Notes: a model not told the origin generated them from the sequence alone. Counted from the stretch's first letter, positions 1-10,995 are shown. The stretch: DNA of 64,000 nt from Norana najaformis (GCA_964023275.1 OZ029917.1:29526005-29590004), one strand, 5' to 3'. Numbers and translations: made by a program.

Positions 1-316
1 TTCCGGCAGATGCCACACTCGGAAATCGTACAAAAGGAGCTTCTTCGGTGTCGAATGACTTGAAATTTTTATAACAAACTTGTTCTGTTTGGTATCATAT
101 AAGTACAGTTTCAGGTACTACCATTTTCTTTGAAGTATTTGTATTATTATGTTTATTTAGTGTATCACATAATAAATTGAGCACTACATAATTATAGCTA
201 TAGCCTTATGTTTTATGGGCGAGCAGAGGCAAGGACTCGTATATGGCATAATGTTCTATATCTCGAAAACTAGACCTGCTGGGAGAAAACTGGTGCCTTT
301 TCTGGAATCAGCAGGT
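1..316 (+). mobile_element. 3'-end fragment of a CYICGE-family element
   Basis: This stretch is a close inverted copy of the sequence at about 8,877-9,193, which is the last codons and 3' flank of the intact gene further right. The first 30 bases match the end of that ORF and the rest matches its 3' untranslated region. The stop codon of the intact copy is changed to a sense codon here. Homology stops at about 316, in the middle of the inverted-repeat arm of the intact copy, so this is an internal break and not a natural element end. The rest of this copy would lie left of the window. It shows that the family is dispersed. Confidence 0.85.
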
Positions 317-738
317 TGAACGATGATAGCATGTTCGGAGTTTCTGAAGCACGTAGCATCGAGGATGAGGAGCGACCATGGGGGGTGTTATTGTATAGGT
401 GTTAATGTAAAATGAGTGCTGATGGCAACACAACCGAAATAACACACGCAACTATGGGCGTTAACACATCAGCTGTGGCAGCCTGTGAATTTTTGGAGGT
501 CGGAGCACCTTGATCACTTAGGCAAGAACTGGCGCTAAATAAATTATTTTGGTCGTCTTTATATCTTTGCGGTGGACCATAGACATCTTGAATATTAATT
601 AGACTGCTGATTCAATGATACAGCTTTGACCAAACTTCCGGTTTGCGTTGGCTGCCATACATCTGGCAGAAAGTTCTCTTTTGCGAAACAATGATTTGTA
701 GGAATTATTATTATCATCGATTAATACCGATATTTACA
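317..738. other. Unassigned sequence
   Basis: I see no convincing coding motif or repeat match in this stretch. The part nearest 738 would be the upstream region of the P-like transposase gene. Confidence 0.4.
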
Positions 739-1026
739 ATGGTAGCATCCTGTTGTGCGTATAACAGCACCAATCGATACGCGAGGGGTTCTGAACTTCG
801 ATTTTATAGGTAAGCAACTTTTCGATGCATTGCTGTGTGCACATGTTATCAAAATTTCATCGCGTTCGCTCAGTTTTATCTTGTGCATCACAAAACGAAT
901 TACTGACATTTATTAGTTTCACAACTTTTGGTATATAATACAGATAATATAACAATAATATAATACAGAAAACACTCCTTTTCCGCAGATTCTATCCTGG
1001 TTACTCTTCTCCTTTTGTATCCTACA

Positions 1027-1059
1027 GATCCAATTCTAAACGCCACCCACCGTAGCCGT

Positions 1060-1094
<35 letters not shown>

Positions 1095-1300
1095 GGACTA
1101 GTCGCAGCTGGTGACATAGTGTTTCTCAGAACACGCGCGACGAAGACCAGATTAGGACTCTTGGATCTTAACCCGGAGCCGAAACTGGCTTGCCTATCGA
1201 TTTTGTTATGACTGAACACCAGTGAATAAGCGAGTTCCCACAACTTAGCTTTCATTGGGTGTTGTAGAAATGTGGAGATTACGATTACAATCATAATAAT
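1027..1300 (+). mobile_element. LINE 3' end fragment with (CTGC)n microsatellite, in an intron
   Basis: This is a member of a 3'-UTR repeat seen four times in the window (also 6,275-6,395 plus; 8,340-8,700 and 19,690-20,200 minus). The shared core runs from TTGCCTATCGATTTTG through a GTTGTAGAAAT-like end to a tail of ATTACGATTACAAT. In the minus-strand copies the same repeat follows the C-terminus of a CR1/L2-like reverse transcriptase, so it is a LINE tail. A (CTGC)n run occupies about 1,061-1,094. It sits in the first intron of the P-like gene. Confidence 0.7.
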
Positions 1301-2396
1301 AGTATGACCGGAACATCTGTATTTATCACTGACCTTATTTTGTTTTTGTAGATTTCCATTAAGAAACAAAGAATTAACCAAACAATGGCTGGCAACCGAA
1401 ATCAACAGACTTCCTCTGTTCGGAGCATTTCTCGTCTTCCAGCTTCCGAATCTCTAAGTCCCAAATGAGGCTTAGAGAGGATGCAGTTCCAGAAATATTC
1501 AAGTTTCCTGCCCATTTAAAGAAGGAGATACAATGTCGTCGTGTTCTTCTGAGAAACACTGTGTCGCCAGCTGCGACTACAGTCTCAGGTGCTGGTCTCG
1601 AATATGTGATGCCTCCATCAACTTCTGGTACTGTATGTCAAGAAAACATCCTGATAGTTCAGTTTCTATGACTGATCATAGCTACATGCTTACCTCGAGT
1701 CCTCGTAGCATCAAAAGGAAGTATGAGGCCCTTCTAGAAAAGGAAACGCAGCAAAGAAACTCCTGGTTGATCACCGCAGATTAGTGCAAAAAGAAATGAA
1801 GTTGCAAACTATGAAGGACATAATAAAGGAACTCAGATTACGGACTGACATTAACACCTCTTCTGTAAACCTGATCGAGCGTTGCTTTGGGCAGATTCCA
1901 TGCGAGATGTTAAGATGGAAGCTGTACTCTTCAGTTCAAGAACCATACAGTGATTCCTTGCGATCTTTTGCCACGACTTTGCATTTTTACGGTGCAAAAG
2001 CTTATGATTTCGTTCGTCGCTCTTTTCACGAAGCACTTCCACACCCTTCCACAATTCGGGCTTGGCATACTGCAGTGGATGGACGTCTGGGGTTTACAGC
2101 TGAAGCTTTTGAGGTTTGTTTCTTAACTCAAATAAGGGACATCCATTAAGGACATGTACACAGAGGAGAAGACTAATGCAGACTAATGCAAAAAGGGGGT
2201 TATGCCAATGGGGATGTTCACATTTGGTTTTGGTATTTACAGTTATTTCAGTACAGTCTGTGCCTTTAGAACCAACTTCACTCAGCTAACAGACAGTCTG
2301 TACTGCATTGAGTCTTATTGGAGTCCCTTTGCTGGACACAGTAGTATCAAAGTACCCACCCAGAGTTTGCTGTGCAGGATGGCGGCGTGGAGTTTT

Positions 2397-3620
2397 TATC
2401 TGGTATTAATTGCTGCACAGTTCATGTGCTGACATTACATGAGTTGTCACTGAAAATGTTTTCTATAGGGGTTTGAACAAGATAAAGTGGTTTTGGCTAA
2501 AGAACATTCTGACATCGACTCCGAATTAGACGGCTACGGATACATGCTAGCGGACCGTCAAACTGGGTCAGGCGGATGACTTGGGCAAGATAGACAGGAC
2601 TGAACAAGTAGCAGATTTTCCCATTTGACCCCTAACTGTTCCATTTACAAGCGTCTGTGGCGGACCAGCCCCTGATGCACCATTTTTGAAATTTTTCTAA
2701 CTGCTTTTGGATAAGCTTTTTTGATGTGCTAGTTGAACAGACCAGGCCTGCATGGTGAGTAGAGTAGGTCAAATGCACAGAAGGCAGGTAAACCCCACAG
2801 AATAAAATGGAAACCTACTTCTCCTCTGGCATCTTATGTTTTAGAGAACAAGATCAAGAATCCCAAAGGCTGCCCCAAGAAGGCTCAATATGAATGTGAA
2901 GCATGTAAAGTTGCTTTGTGCAAAGTTTTATGCTTCCACATTTGCAACAAGCAAAATCAGATAGTGGTTCTGTGGAGTGTAAGGAAGGTAAGCAATATAG
3001 CACATCGATACAAATGTTAAAATTTCCATTCTAAATTGTCCTCTTAGAACTGTTCAGTGCAGTCTATGAAAAAAGTTTTCAAATGGGGTGGGTACAGTTT
3101 GGGGCAACTATGAGTACCTCCAAAAATTTTTCTCAAAAACTGGAAAGATGGTTTGAAAGAGGAAATAAAATGCTAAAGAATGATGTTAACCTCAAGTCTG
3201 TGTGTCAAAGAATGACCAAGATCTGATAAGTTAGACATTTCTTACTTTTCAGGTGTTTTCTTATATTTCCTTCAAATTGTACGACTTCATCTTACATACT
3301 AAAAATACTGTATCTCCTTCATTTATGAAAATATTTTCAAAATTCTTGTGAGGTTTTGTCTGGTATTGATTTCTGCATGATTTTTGTGCTGACACTACAT
3401 ATGTTGTCACTGAAATTTGTTTTCCATAGAAGCCTGAACATGAAAAAAGTTTTAAACATGGGGTGGGGTACGGTTTGGGGCAACTTTGGGTACCCCAAAT
3501 TTTTTTTTATCAAAAAACTAGACGAATGGATGGGAAGAGGAGATAAAATGCTAAAGATTGATGGTAACCTCATGTCTGTAGGTCAAGAACTGACTGAGAT
3601 ACAACAAGTTGAAAACTATT
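2397..3620 (+). repeat. Diverged repeated blocks in the P-gene intron
   Basis: Two blocks occur twice. About 2,397-2,480 resembles 3,357-3,445 (both run from a CTGGTATT start through TTGTCACTGAAA). About 3,060-3,230 resembles 3,435-3,610 (both contain GGTTTGGGGCAACT or a close variant and then AAATGCTAAAGA). They look like two copies of one decayed element; I cannot name it. Confidence 0.55.
2780..2965 (+). pseudogene. Possible piggyBac transposase C-terminal Cys-rich tail
   Basis: One reading frame gives NPKGCPKKAQYECEACKVAL followed by CKVLCFHICNK. This spacing of Cys pairs, ending in a Cys-Phe-His segment, resembles the RING-like finger at the C-terminus of piggyBac transposases. It lies in the long intron of the P-like gene between 2,114 and 3,879. 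No piggyBac catalytic core is visible nearby, so this is a fragment and the assignment is tentative. Confidence 0.4.
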
Positions 3621-3879
3621 TAATTAATAGACGTTTTCCGGTAAAATCGCTCGTCAGGGCCTAGGCGGAAAAATTTATCTCGTCGGTTAAGGGTTAAACA
3701 ATTTACCTAAAGAGGTGAAAAATAGCCTGCCATTCACAAATTGAGTCTTCAAGAAGTTTTTGCAGTTTGAAATGTGATCAGTTGAGTAAGATTTGAAGGG
3801 GATTATATGAGGTGTGAGTTGTTACATTTTGATTAAAGAATGCATGTATCATTTCTGTGTGTAGTGCCTTTGTCATCAG

Positions 3880-5400
3880 AGTTCGTTGTCATGTGGTCCG
3901 CTGCTCTGCAGCCTCATTTTCGATGAAATGTCAATCCGTAAGCACGTCCAGTGGAATGGCAAGGAGAATGTGGGCTTTGTTGATTTGGGTACAGGAATTG
4001 ATGATGACAGTATACCTGTAGCCACTGATGTTCTAATGTTCATTGTTGTACCATTAAATGCTGCATGGAAGATGCCAGTAGCATACTTTCTTGTTGATGG
4101 ACTGGCAGCTGATGTAAAATCAAATCTTGTTCTTGAGGCCATTAACAGACTTCATGCAGTTAATGTCAGAATTGTTGCATTAATTTGTGATGGACCAACT
4201 ACTAATTTTGCTGTTGGTTCAAAACTTGGTGCTCAATTAACAGTTGATAACATGAAGTCATTTTTTATTCATCCTGCCAATTGGTCCTGGAAAGTTCATA
4301 TTATTTTTGATGCTGCACATATGTTGAAACTGATGCGTAATACATTGGCAGGGAAAGGCATTTTGACAGACCAAAATAATAAGCAAATTAGATGGCAGCA
4401 TATAAAAGATCTTTACGAGCTTCAAGATAGAGAAGGTTTAAAAGCAGCAAACAAACTGAAAAGGAGCCATGTTGAGTGGTACTAACAAAAAATGAGTCAG
4501 TCTGGCTGCACAGTGCTTGAGCAGATCAGTGGCAAATGCACTAGAATTTGTAGGTGAGGATCTAAATTTGCGTCAGTTTGCTGATGTTGCTCCAACTGTG
4601 TCCTTTATTCGAGTTATTGACAGACTTTTTGATATTCTTAACTCAAAGAATAAGTTTGAAAAAGAATTCAAGTCTGTATTAAGACTTGACAATGAGCAGT
4701 TTTGGCGACCTTTTCTGTTACAGACAATTGTTTATTTGTCTACTCTCAAACTTTTTGGACTCCCACTTCATCAGACCATGAGAAAGACAGCAGTCCTGGG
4801 CTTTTTAGTTACAATAAATAGTGTTATTGCCTTGTTTGACGAGTTTGTGTCAACAGGTGTTTTGGCATATTTGGCTACATATCGTTTAAGTCAGGATCAC
4901 ACTGAGCTGTTGTTAAATGTTGGTCGCTCGCGTGGGCGATGGAACAACAATCCCACAGCAGGTCAGTTTCAAGCTGCTTATAGGCAGCTGCTGACGAAGC
5001 ATGACCTCAAAGCTAAGAGCACTGGTAACGTGGCTGCTCAGGAGGATTTGGTTCTTCTGCCATCAGTTGCGGTTGTTGAAAACCGTGAGGCCTGTGTGAC
5101 TACTGCAGAGATTTTAAAATGATGTGGTTTGGCCCAAAGTGACATTAATATCAGTGATCATAACTATGGTGTCACTCCGAATCAAATTCAGTTGTCTGAG
5201 TTCAGTGAAAACATTGTGACCTATGTAGCTGGATATGTTTCTCGCAAACTGTGTAAGATACTTGCATGTGCAGGGTGCAAATCATCCTTAATCTGTAGTT
5301 CCAAAATTGTGGAGAACTGCAAATTGATTAATCGCAAAAATGCTGGTGGTTTGTTGTATCCCAGCCAGTCAGTTGTAACTGTATGTAATGTTACTGAACG
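3880..5400 (+). pseudogene. Catalytic exon of the P/THAP9-like transposase
   Basis: This long exon carries the RNase-H-like core of the P-type transposase. It reads LIFDEMSIRKHVQWNGKE (first Asp region), VDLGTG, LICDGPTTNFAVG, then DAAHMLKLMRN (the Asp-x2-His-x2-Lys-x2-Arg-Asn signature holding the second Asp). After a frameshift near 4,487 comes LSRSVANALEF and the NSKNKFEKEF region. The C-terminal part contains HTELLLN followed by GRWNNNPTAGQF, the conserved region after the catalytic Glu, then YVAGYVSRKL and GGLLYPSQSVVT. The frame breaks at about 4,487 and at a TGA near 5,120. The exon is preceded by a good 3' splice site (TCATCAG at 3,873-3,879). P-element family membership is based on this ordered set of motifs. 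Confidence 0.85.
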
Positions 5401-5529
5401 TTGTATTTGTTTTGTGTGTGTACATGTATGTTGTAACTGTATGTAATGTTACTGAACGTTGTATTCATTTTGTTGTATTTTATTTTGTTCGTTCTGTTGT
5501 ATCCCAGCCAGTCTGTTGTATCCCAGCCA

Positions 5530-6220
5530 GTCAGTTGTAACCTCGGAATCACCCTGGATCAAACTCTTTCTCTGACTGACCATGTAAATAATATCTCCCG
5601 CTCTTGTCTTTACCACCTACGACAACTCCGCTCTATTCGTCACTCGCTTCCTCTTCATGCGATCACTACCTTGGTCCATGCCCTGATTTGCACTAGGATT
5701 GACTTTGGCATTGCTGCCTATGTTGGACTTTCTGCAATTAACACCTCCAAGCTTCAGTCTATACTTAATGCTGCTGCAAGCCTTATCGGTGGTCTTCAAA
5801 AGTCTGCCCATATATCTACTTTTATTCGTGATTCACTTCATTGGCTTCCTGTCAGTCAACGCATCCAGTTTAAGATTCTTATCCTTATGTGCAACTGCCT
5901 TCTAGGCTCTGCTCCGTCCTACTTAACTTCTTTTTGTATTCCGGTTTCCTCGTTGCCTGCCCATGCCTCCCTTCGCTCAGCTACCTGTGGTCTTTTGGTA
6001 GTCCCTCGCGTCCGCACTACAACTGCCCAGTCCAGGAGCTTTGCCTTTGTTGGCCCTTCCAGCTGGAACTGCCTTCCTCTTGACCTGCGGCTTCAGTTAC
6101 TTAGTCTCTCTCCTACCCAGTCTCGCAAACGCCTGAAATCCTTTTTGTTTGTTCAAGTCGTGAGCGCCACTGTTTCATAAGTGGCGCTTTATAAATGTTC
6201 GTTTACAATTACAATTACAA
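5530..6220 (+). mobile_element. 5'-truncated CR1-like LINE (RT C-terminus and 3' tail)
   Basis: The frame ending near 6,178 encodes the C-terminal third of a CR1/L2-type reverse transcriptase protein. It reads GITLDQTLSLTDHVNNISRS, then LHWLPVSQRIQFKILILM, and ends with the SRSFAFVGPSSWNCLPLDLR block typical of these LINEs. The 3' end is GGCGCTTTATAAAT followed by an ATTACA repeat. The same family occurs at 52,493-53,818 (minus) and 60,645-62,045 (plus). It interrupts the end of the P-like transposase gene: flanking P-gene sequence containing ACTGTATGTAATG is seen on both sides. Confidence 0.85.
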
Positions 6221-6269
6221 CTGTATGTAATGTTACTGAACGTTGTATTCGTTTTGTGTGTGTACATGT

Positions 6270-6395
6270 ATGTTGGAACCGAACCCTTTTGCCTATCGAT
6301 TTTGTTTTGACTGAGCGCTTGTGAATAAGCTGGTTCCCGCGACTTAGCTTTTGTTGAGCGCTGTAGAAAGCTCGAGATTACGATTACAATTATGA
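6270..6395 (+). mobile_element. LINE 3' UTR fragment
   Basis: A copy of the dispersed LINE tail described at 1,027-1,300, running from CCGAACCCTTTTGCC to GATTACGATTACAATT. It is followed by a direct duplication of about 31 bp (6,391-6,450) containing ACCAAAGAAACAGTC twice. Confidence 0.7.
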
Positions 6396-6459
6396 CCAAA
6401 GAAACAGTCAGAAAACACTTTATGACCAAAGAAACAGTCTGAAAACACTTGTGATTTAA

Positions 6460-7423
6460 TTAAAGTCCTTAAATTTTGATTTTAGGATAACCAAAACAGC
6501 AAACTAAAGTGTCAGCATTGTATGAAGTAATTCTTACCTATGACATTATGTATAGGTCTGGCTCATTTCACCTCAAGGCATGAAGTGACCAAATTTAAGA
6601 AACACGCACACAGCAAAATGTATACATTTGTCTATAGTATTGATTCAACTCTGATATTTATTTTGAGAGAATTTATAGGACGAGATCCGTCGCCACCGCT
6701 GCCCGCTGTACGGCCGTGGTAGCCCCTGAGATCCAAATCTGTTACATATAGCCAGCCCACAGTCGGTACGTGAACCGGCATCCTTACGAAGATGTAGGGC
6801 AATGAAGTTAGTGGCCTTATAGAACTGTGCTGACCTCAATAAGCAATAGTTCGCTTTTGACAATCAAACTTGTGGATTACGTACAATAATTCACGCTAGT
6901 GAACTTGTTATAGTGGTAGCAGGCCTGCTTAATAAATTATAAATTTAAAATAAAGGGGGATGAGGTTGCTAAATTTATTCTTTAAACTTAAAACAGTAAT
7001 GAGCGTTAAGCTGCTTTCTGCCAGATGTTTACCCACAATTCCCTGAATGTCTTTGCGTCAGTTTTAGCTTGGCTAGACCCAAGCGTTCAGCAGTCTAATT
7101 AATATGCATGATGTCTATGCGGTGAACCAATGATATATATACTCTAGTAAGTAGTATAACCTCTTTGCAGTGAACTCATGATGTCGGTCTTCCATAACGT
7201 CAGTTGAATGATCAATCGATCTTAGGTAGAGAACAGGAAATGTTTTGTTCGGCTAAAAATGTTGCAGCTCCATCGGTGACGCTTGCATAGACATATGCAT
7301 AACGACGATTTTGGCCTAGCTTCACATGGAGAAGGCAGAGGAGGAATCGAATCAAGTTCTCCGCCAGATATGGTACAGTTCTATTTCTGGTCGAGGCTTT
7401 TCCAATTCTCACTGCGAAGTTCA
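6460..7423. other. Unassigned sequence
   Basis: I find no gene, RNA or repeat match in this stretch. Short open frames on both strands show no recognisable protein motif. Confidence 0.4.
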
Positions 7424-7905
7424 ATTCAGACAAGCCTCTCCTCTTCTCTTGAAGCTACCTGTTTTGGCGCTTATATAAGTTTTCTGCCCCCGTGCTCTCA
7501 GCTACCTGTGTGGGCCTCGGACCACTCAACTCCGCCCGTCTCCCTCAAGCCAAATTTCGCATTCCCTTTTTAGCATTAGCATATACCTATTAGGCATTGA
7601 TCTCAGCTCAGCCTCGTCCATTAGCATGTCTCACCAACTACTTGTCGCTGCCCGGACTCCATCCATTAACTTCCATCTATTCGCCCAGCTCCCGTTAACT
7701 GGCTAAGATGGCACCTCTCTGAAGTGGAACTATGTGCGTATCGTTTGACAGTGATTGGTGGAGGGGATTCCCTATCAGATATTAATGACCAGCTCTGGCT
7801 GTGAACGTCTGGTCTCTCTTAATATTTATTGCCTGTAACATTACTTTATTACTTTACCCAACCTCTTAGTTCTGTAACTTCTGTTGCTCCTAAATGTCCT
7901 ATGTC
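7424..7905 (+). repeat. Dispersed 480-bp repeat, possibly a solo LTR, copy 1
   Basis: This segment matches 24,090-24,563 in inverted orientation with few differences. The shared unit runs from AGCCTCTCCTCTTCTCTTGA to a TAAATGTCCT end. It contains a TATA-like GCTTATATAAG near its start. No coding motif is seen. Length and promoter-like content would suit a solo LTR, but I see no clean TG/CA borders or target duplication. Confidence 0.7.
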
Positions 7906-7986
7906 ATACATGTATGACTGATTCAGCTGTGCCTGAAGTTGCCATGCCTGCTTGAAATAAGACCTGAACCAGCCAGAACCGTCTAA

Positions 7987-8181
7987 TCAGTGACCTGGTG
8001 CTTTCATTACAGCCATTTCCAAGTGCAGCCCACCCATCAGAATCACAAATTGATTTTCTCCAAATTCTGTTGGCCAGTACCAAGAAATTTGTTTTGCCAG
8101 TGCATAGAGAGGTTGATCGAATATCAGAACCGGGATCTGACCTGAATTTAAATGCCTAACAGCATCCTGGAAGACTACCAT
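7987..8181 (-). pseudogene. Fragment of the Cys-tailed repeat gene family
   Basis: The minus-strand frame reads GQIPVLIFDQPLYALAKQIS, then FGENQFVILMGGLHLEMAVM. I recognise this from a large multicopy gene family of invertebrate genomes whose members carry a GGLHIEM-like motif, an NYARW motif and a Cys-rich C-terminal tail. Another decayed copy lies at 25,010-28,370. The biochemical function of the family is not known to me. This piece has no flanking continuation and is a relic. Confidence 0.6.
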
Positions 8182-8339
8182 GCAATCATTGGATTATTGG
8201 AACAGTGGTTAAACAAGGGTAAATTTGCTGTAATTGGCAAAGCTGAATCAATTAGATGACAATCTGAGAATCAATCTCATTCTCAGCACCACTGCTGACA
8301 ATTGTAATCTTCAGTGTGTAAACAGTTTCCAATCAATTC

Positions 8340-8700
8340 GAAATCTTTTCGTAATCGTAAATCATAATTGTAAACTCCTGATTTCTACAGCTCCCAACGA
8401 AAGCCAAGTCATCGGAACCAGCTTATTCACAGGCAGTCATTCAAAACAAAATCGATAGGCAAGAAGGGTTCAGTTCCATGTAGAGATCAAAGAGGCAGGC
8501 AGGCAGGCAGTCAGATGGCACCAGCCACCACAACTATGGTGGGTGGTGTTTGGAATTTGATCTGCAGATAGACAAGAGGAAAAAGAGGAAGCAGGATAGG
8601 ATCTGAGGAAAAGGAGTGTTTTTAGTTTTGAGCAGAAGACCTGGGCGGAGATTGCAAGAGGTGAGGTGATGTTGAGTTTGTATGATGGATCGGATATGGA
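8340..8700 (-). mobile_element. LINE 3' end (CR1/L2-like), antisense
   Basis: Read on the minus strand, this is the end of the LINE tail family also found at 19,690-20,200: the region just after the reverse transcriptase, then the CCTATCGATTTTG core and an ATTACGATTACGAAA-like end. A short (GGCA)n run is at about 8,492-8,510, matching the microsatellite position in the copy at 1,027-1,300. Confidence 0.7.
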
Positions 8701-8850
8701 TATAATCAAATCTAAGAACTTCTATAGTGCCACAGTATTAATGCTCAAGGCATCAGTTGATGGTCGCTGCTAAGCAAAATCATTGTCCAAGCCAAATTCA
8801 GCAAGCGACCGATTGATTACACTGGCCAACACATAATTTGTTGCCTCAAA

Positions 8851-8936
8851 TGTTAGAACTGTTTCTGGGTATATTTGACCTGCTGATTCCAGAAAAGGCA
8901 CCAGTTTTCTCCCAGCAGGTCTAGTTTTCGAGATAT
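8851..8936 (+). repeat. Left inverted arm of CYICGE copy A
   Basis: Reverse complement of this arm aligns with 11,318-11,402 over about 85 bp, with clear blocks at both ends and a diverged middle. The truncated copy at 1-316 breaks inside the equivalent arm. Confidence 0.6.
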
Positions 8937-9159
8937 AGAACATTATGCCATATACCAGTCCTTGCCTCTGCTCACCCATAAAACATAAGGTTATAGCTAT
9001 AATTATGTAGTGCTCAATTTATTATGTGATACACTAAATAAACATAATAATACAAATACTTAAAAGAAAATGGTAGTACCTGAAACTGTACTTATATGAT
9101 ACCAAACAGAACAAGTTTGTTATAAAAATTTCAAGTCATTCGACACCGAAGAAGCTCCT

Positions 9160-10839
9160 TTAGTACGATTTCCGAGTGTGGCATCTGCCGGAACAATCGC
9201 GCATAATATTCCAGCAATAGTCTGCCATCATGTGTGCATCCCATCTTCCTTGATATCGATTTTCCATTGTTTTGATGTCTTGGTGAAATCTTTCACCTTG
9301 CTCTTCGCTGAAGTCACCAAGATTCTCTGGAAAGCGATCTAAGTGACTGTGGAGATAATGGACTTTAATGCTCATGTTGCAGCCAAGCTTGTTGAAATGA
9401 AGAAGCATATCCTCTACTAGTTGTGCATAATTGTCTGCCTTCTTGTTGCCAAGAAAATTTTTAGCTACAAGAACAAAGGAAGACCAGGCACAAGATTCGA
9501 TTTCATTCACTGATGGTATGAAAAGTGGGTCATTCATAAGTTGCCTGATCTGTGGACCATCGAAGATTCCAGCCTTCAATTTTTCCATTGTAATTCCTGG
9601 TAACTTGTGTACTATGTATTCGAAGCATGAACCTTCTTTATTCAAAGCCCTGACAAATTGTTTCATCAGGCCTAGCTTTATATGTAGTGGTGGCAGTATG
9701 ATCCTATCTCGTGCCACCAAAGATTCCTTGATTACATTTTGAGCTCCAACCACCATGTCTTTCCTCGAAGGCCAATCTTTTCTTGTCCAATGTTCATGCT
9801 TGGCTCTACTGTCCCAAAGACACAAAAAGCAGGGATACTTTGTGTAGCCACTTTGTTGACCAAGGAGGAAATTTACCATCTTCAAGTCTACACAAATTAC
9901 CCATTGATGTTCTTTGTATTTTATCTTTTCCAGTACTAAAGAGATGGCATTGTACTCTTCTTTCATCCTGGTGGAGTGACCGATTGGAATAGAACCAAAT
10001 TTGTTGCCGTTATTTAAAAGCACACATTTCAGACTACGTTTTGAACTGTCAATAAAAAGACGCCACTCATCTGGGCTGTAATCCGACAGACCAATTTTCT
10101 TCAATGAGTTGCTGATGTCATTACAGAATACTAGGTTGTTGTCTTCGGTAAAGAATGGCAGCAAATCCTTTTCTCTGTTTCTATAAATTGTAATTTTCGT
10201 TCCAGGCTGAAGTGCATTCTTTTCCTTTAGTCTGGACGCAAGCAATTCAGAGGACTCTTTGGAAAGATTTAAGTCCCTGATCAGATCACTCAACTCTTTT
10301 TGGTCAAAACGTTCACTGTGTGAAGTTGATTGGAAATCACTGTCACTGCCCCCACTTTCTTCACTTTCGTCATCTTGTCCGATATTGGACATGCAAGTCT
10401 CATCGTCTGAGAGCTGAGGTAGTTCACGAAAAGGTGGAACTGGTACAATATCCGAATGCGGAACAGGTCTCCTGGCTGAAGGTATATCAGGGTAAGACAA
10501 CTTGTGACGATTATTTCGATTGATGCCTATGATATTAACCATACAAAAGTAACAGTCGTCGAAGTGGTTTATCTGTTCCCTCCAAACCATCGGTACACCA
10601 AATTTCAGGCAGCTTCTCTTTCCAATTGTCCAGTGGCGCAATTGTTCAATACAAGTTTTGCATACTGTATGAGGAGCCCATTGCTTATCTTGATCTCCAA
10701 GTTTGACACCAAAATAACCTACATATGCTCTTTTTACAAACTCAGAAATCGGTTTCCTGTTTGCTTTTAGTGTGTATTCCCCACAAATGTAGCAGAATAT
10801 GTCTGGATGGTTAATGCAGCTCCGTCTGGAAGTAGCCAT
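9160..10839 (-). CDS. CYICGE-family protein, putative transposase (559 aa)
   Basis: An uninterrupted, intronless gene. The N-terminus has Cys16-x2-Cys19 and Cys60-x2-Cys63 (CYIC and CKTC), a spacing like the ZAD treble-clef finger, followed by PMVWREQINHFDDCYFC with another Cys pair near residue 97. An acidic, Ser-rich linker follows at about 140-175. The second half holds EWRLFIDSS (near 265), VICVDLKMVNFLLGQQSGY (near 316), PCFLCLWDSR (near 338) and GERFHQDIKTMENRY (near 518). I infer a D-D-E RNase-H-like core from the Asp, Asp and Glu in these blocks, all conserved in the second copy at 32,662-34,359. I recognise the family as multicopy in invertebrate genomes but know of no assigned function. 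A host gene captured in a repeat is the alternative. Confidence 0.75.
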   Translation of the reverse strand: MATSRRSCINHPDIFCYICGEYTLKANRKPISEFVKRAYVGYFGVKLGDQDKQWAPHTVCKTCIEQLRHWTIGKRSCLKFGVPMVWREQINHFDDCYFCMVNIIGINRNNRHKLSYPDIPSARRPVPHSDIVPVPPFRELPQLSDDETCMSNIGQDDESEESGGSDSDFQSTSHSERFDQKELSDLIRDLNLSKESSELLASRLKEKNALQPGTKITIYRNREKDLLPFFTEDNNLVFCNDISNSLKKIGLSDYSPDEWRLFIDSSKRSLKCVLLNNGNKFGSIPIGHSTRMKEEYNAISLVLEKIKYKEHQWVICVDLKMVNFLLGQQSGYTKYPCFLCLWDSRAKHEHWTRKDWPSRKDMVVGAQNVIKESLVARDRIILPPLHIKLGLMKQFVRALNKEGSCFEYIVHKLPGITMEKLKAGIFDGPQIRQLMNDPLFIPSVNEIESCAWSSFVLVAKNFLGNKKADNYAQLVEDMLLHFNKLGCNMSIKVHYLHSHLDRFPENLGDFSEEQGERFHQDIKTMENRYQGRWDAHMMADYCWNIMRDCSGRCHTRKSY

Positions 10840-10995
10840 AACCTTAAGGATGTTCGCATCTGAGGAATTAAATGACTAACCTAAAAAATAGTAAGAACAT
10901 GTAGTTATTTAATGCTCACATTCACAGATTGTTCTTGCGACCAACTCTTAATATGCCCTAAGACGACTGCGGCTGCTCTAGCTTTCAGGAGGCGG

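Larger units (their letters stand above)
739..5400 (+). pseudogene. P-element/THAP9-like transposase gene, broken
   Basis: A transposase gene of the P superfamily with visible exons. Exon 1 (739-809) encodes the start of a THAP zinc finger and ends in a GT donor. Exon 2 (from 1,352, after an AG acceptor) continues in phase into RFPLRNKELTKQW, then, after a frameshift near 1,400, LCSEHF and the AVPEIF motif that closes THAP domains. A basic coiled-coil stretch (about 1,670-1,830) and a segment ending LPHPSTIRAWHTAVDG follow, with a donor at 2,114. The catalytic exon starts at 3,880. Damage includes a Cys-to-Ser change in the THAP C2CH set (CCAYNS), frameshifts near 1,400, 1,670, 1,750 and 4,487, a stop near 5,120, and a LINE inserted at the 3' end. 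A THAP9-like host gene is unlikely given this decay. Confidence 0.8.

Noticed and set aside
1061-1094. (CTGC)n run as a possible CRISPR or regulatory array
   Set aside because: It is a 4-bp microsatellite within a LINE tail; a similar run occurs at 8,492-8,510 in the same position of another copy.
9431-10770. Several plus-strand open frames over the CYICGE gene
   Set aside because: Shadows of the intact minus-strand gene.
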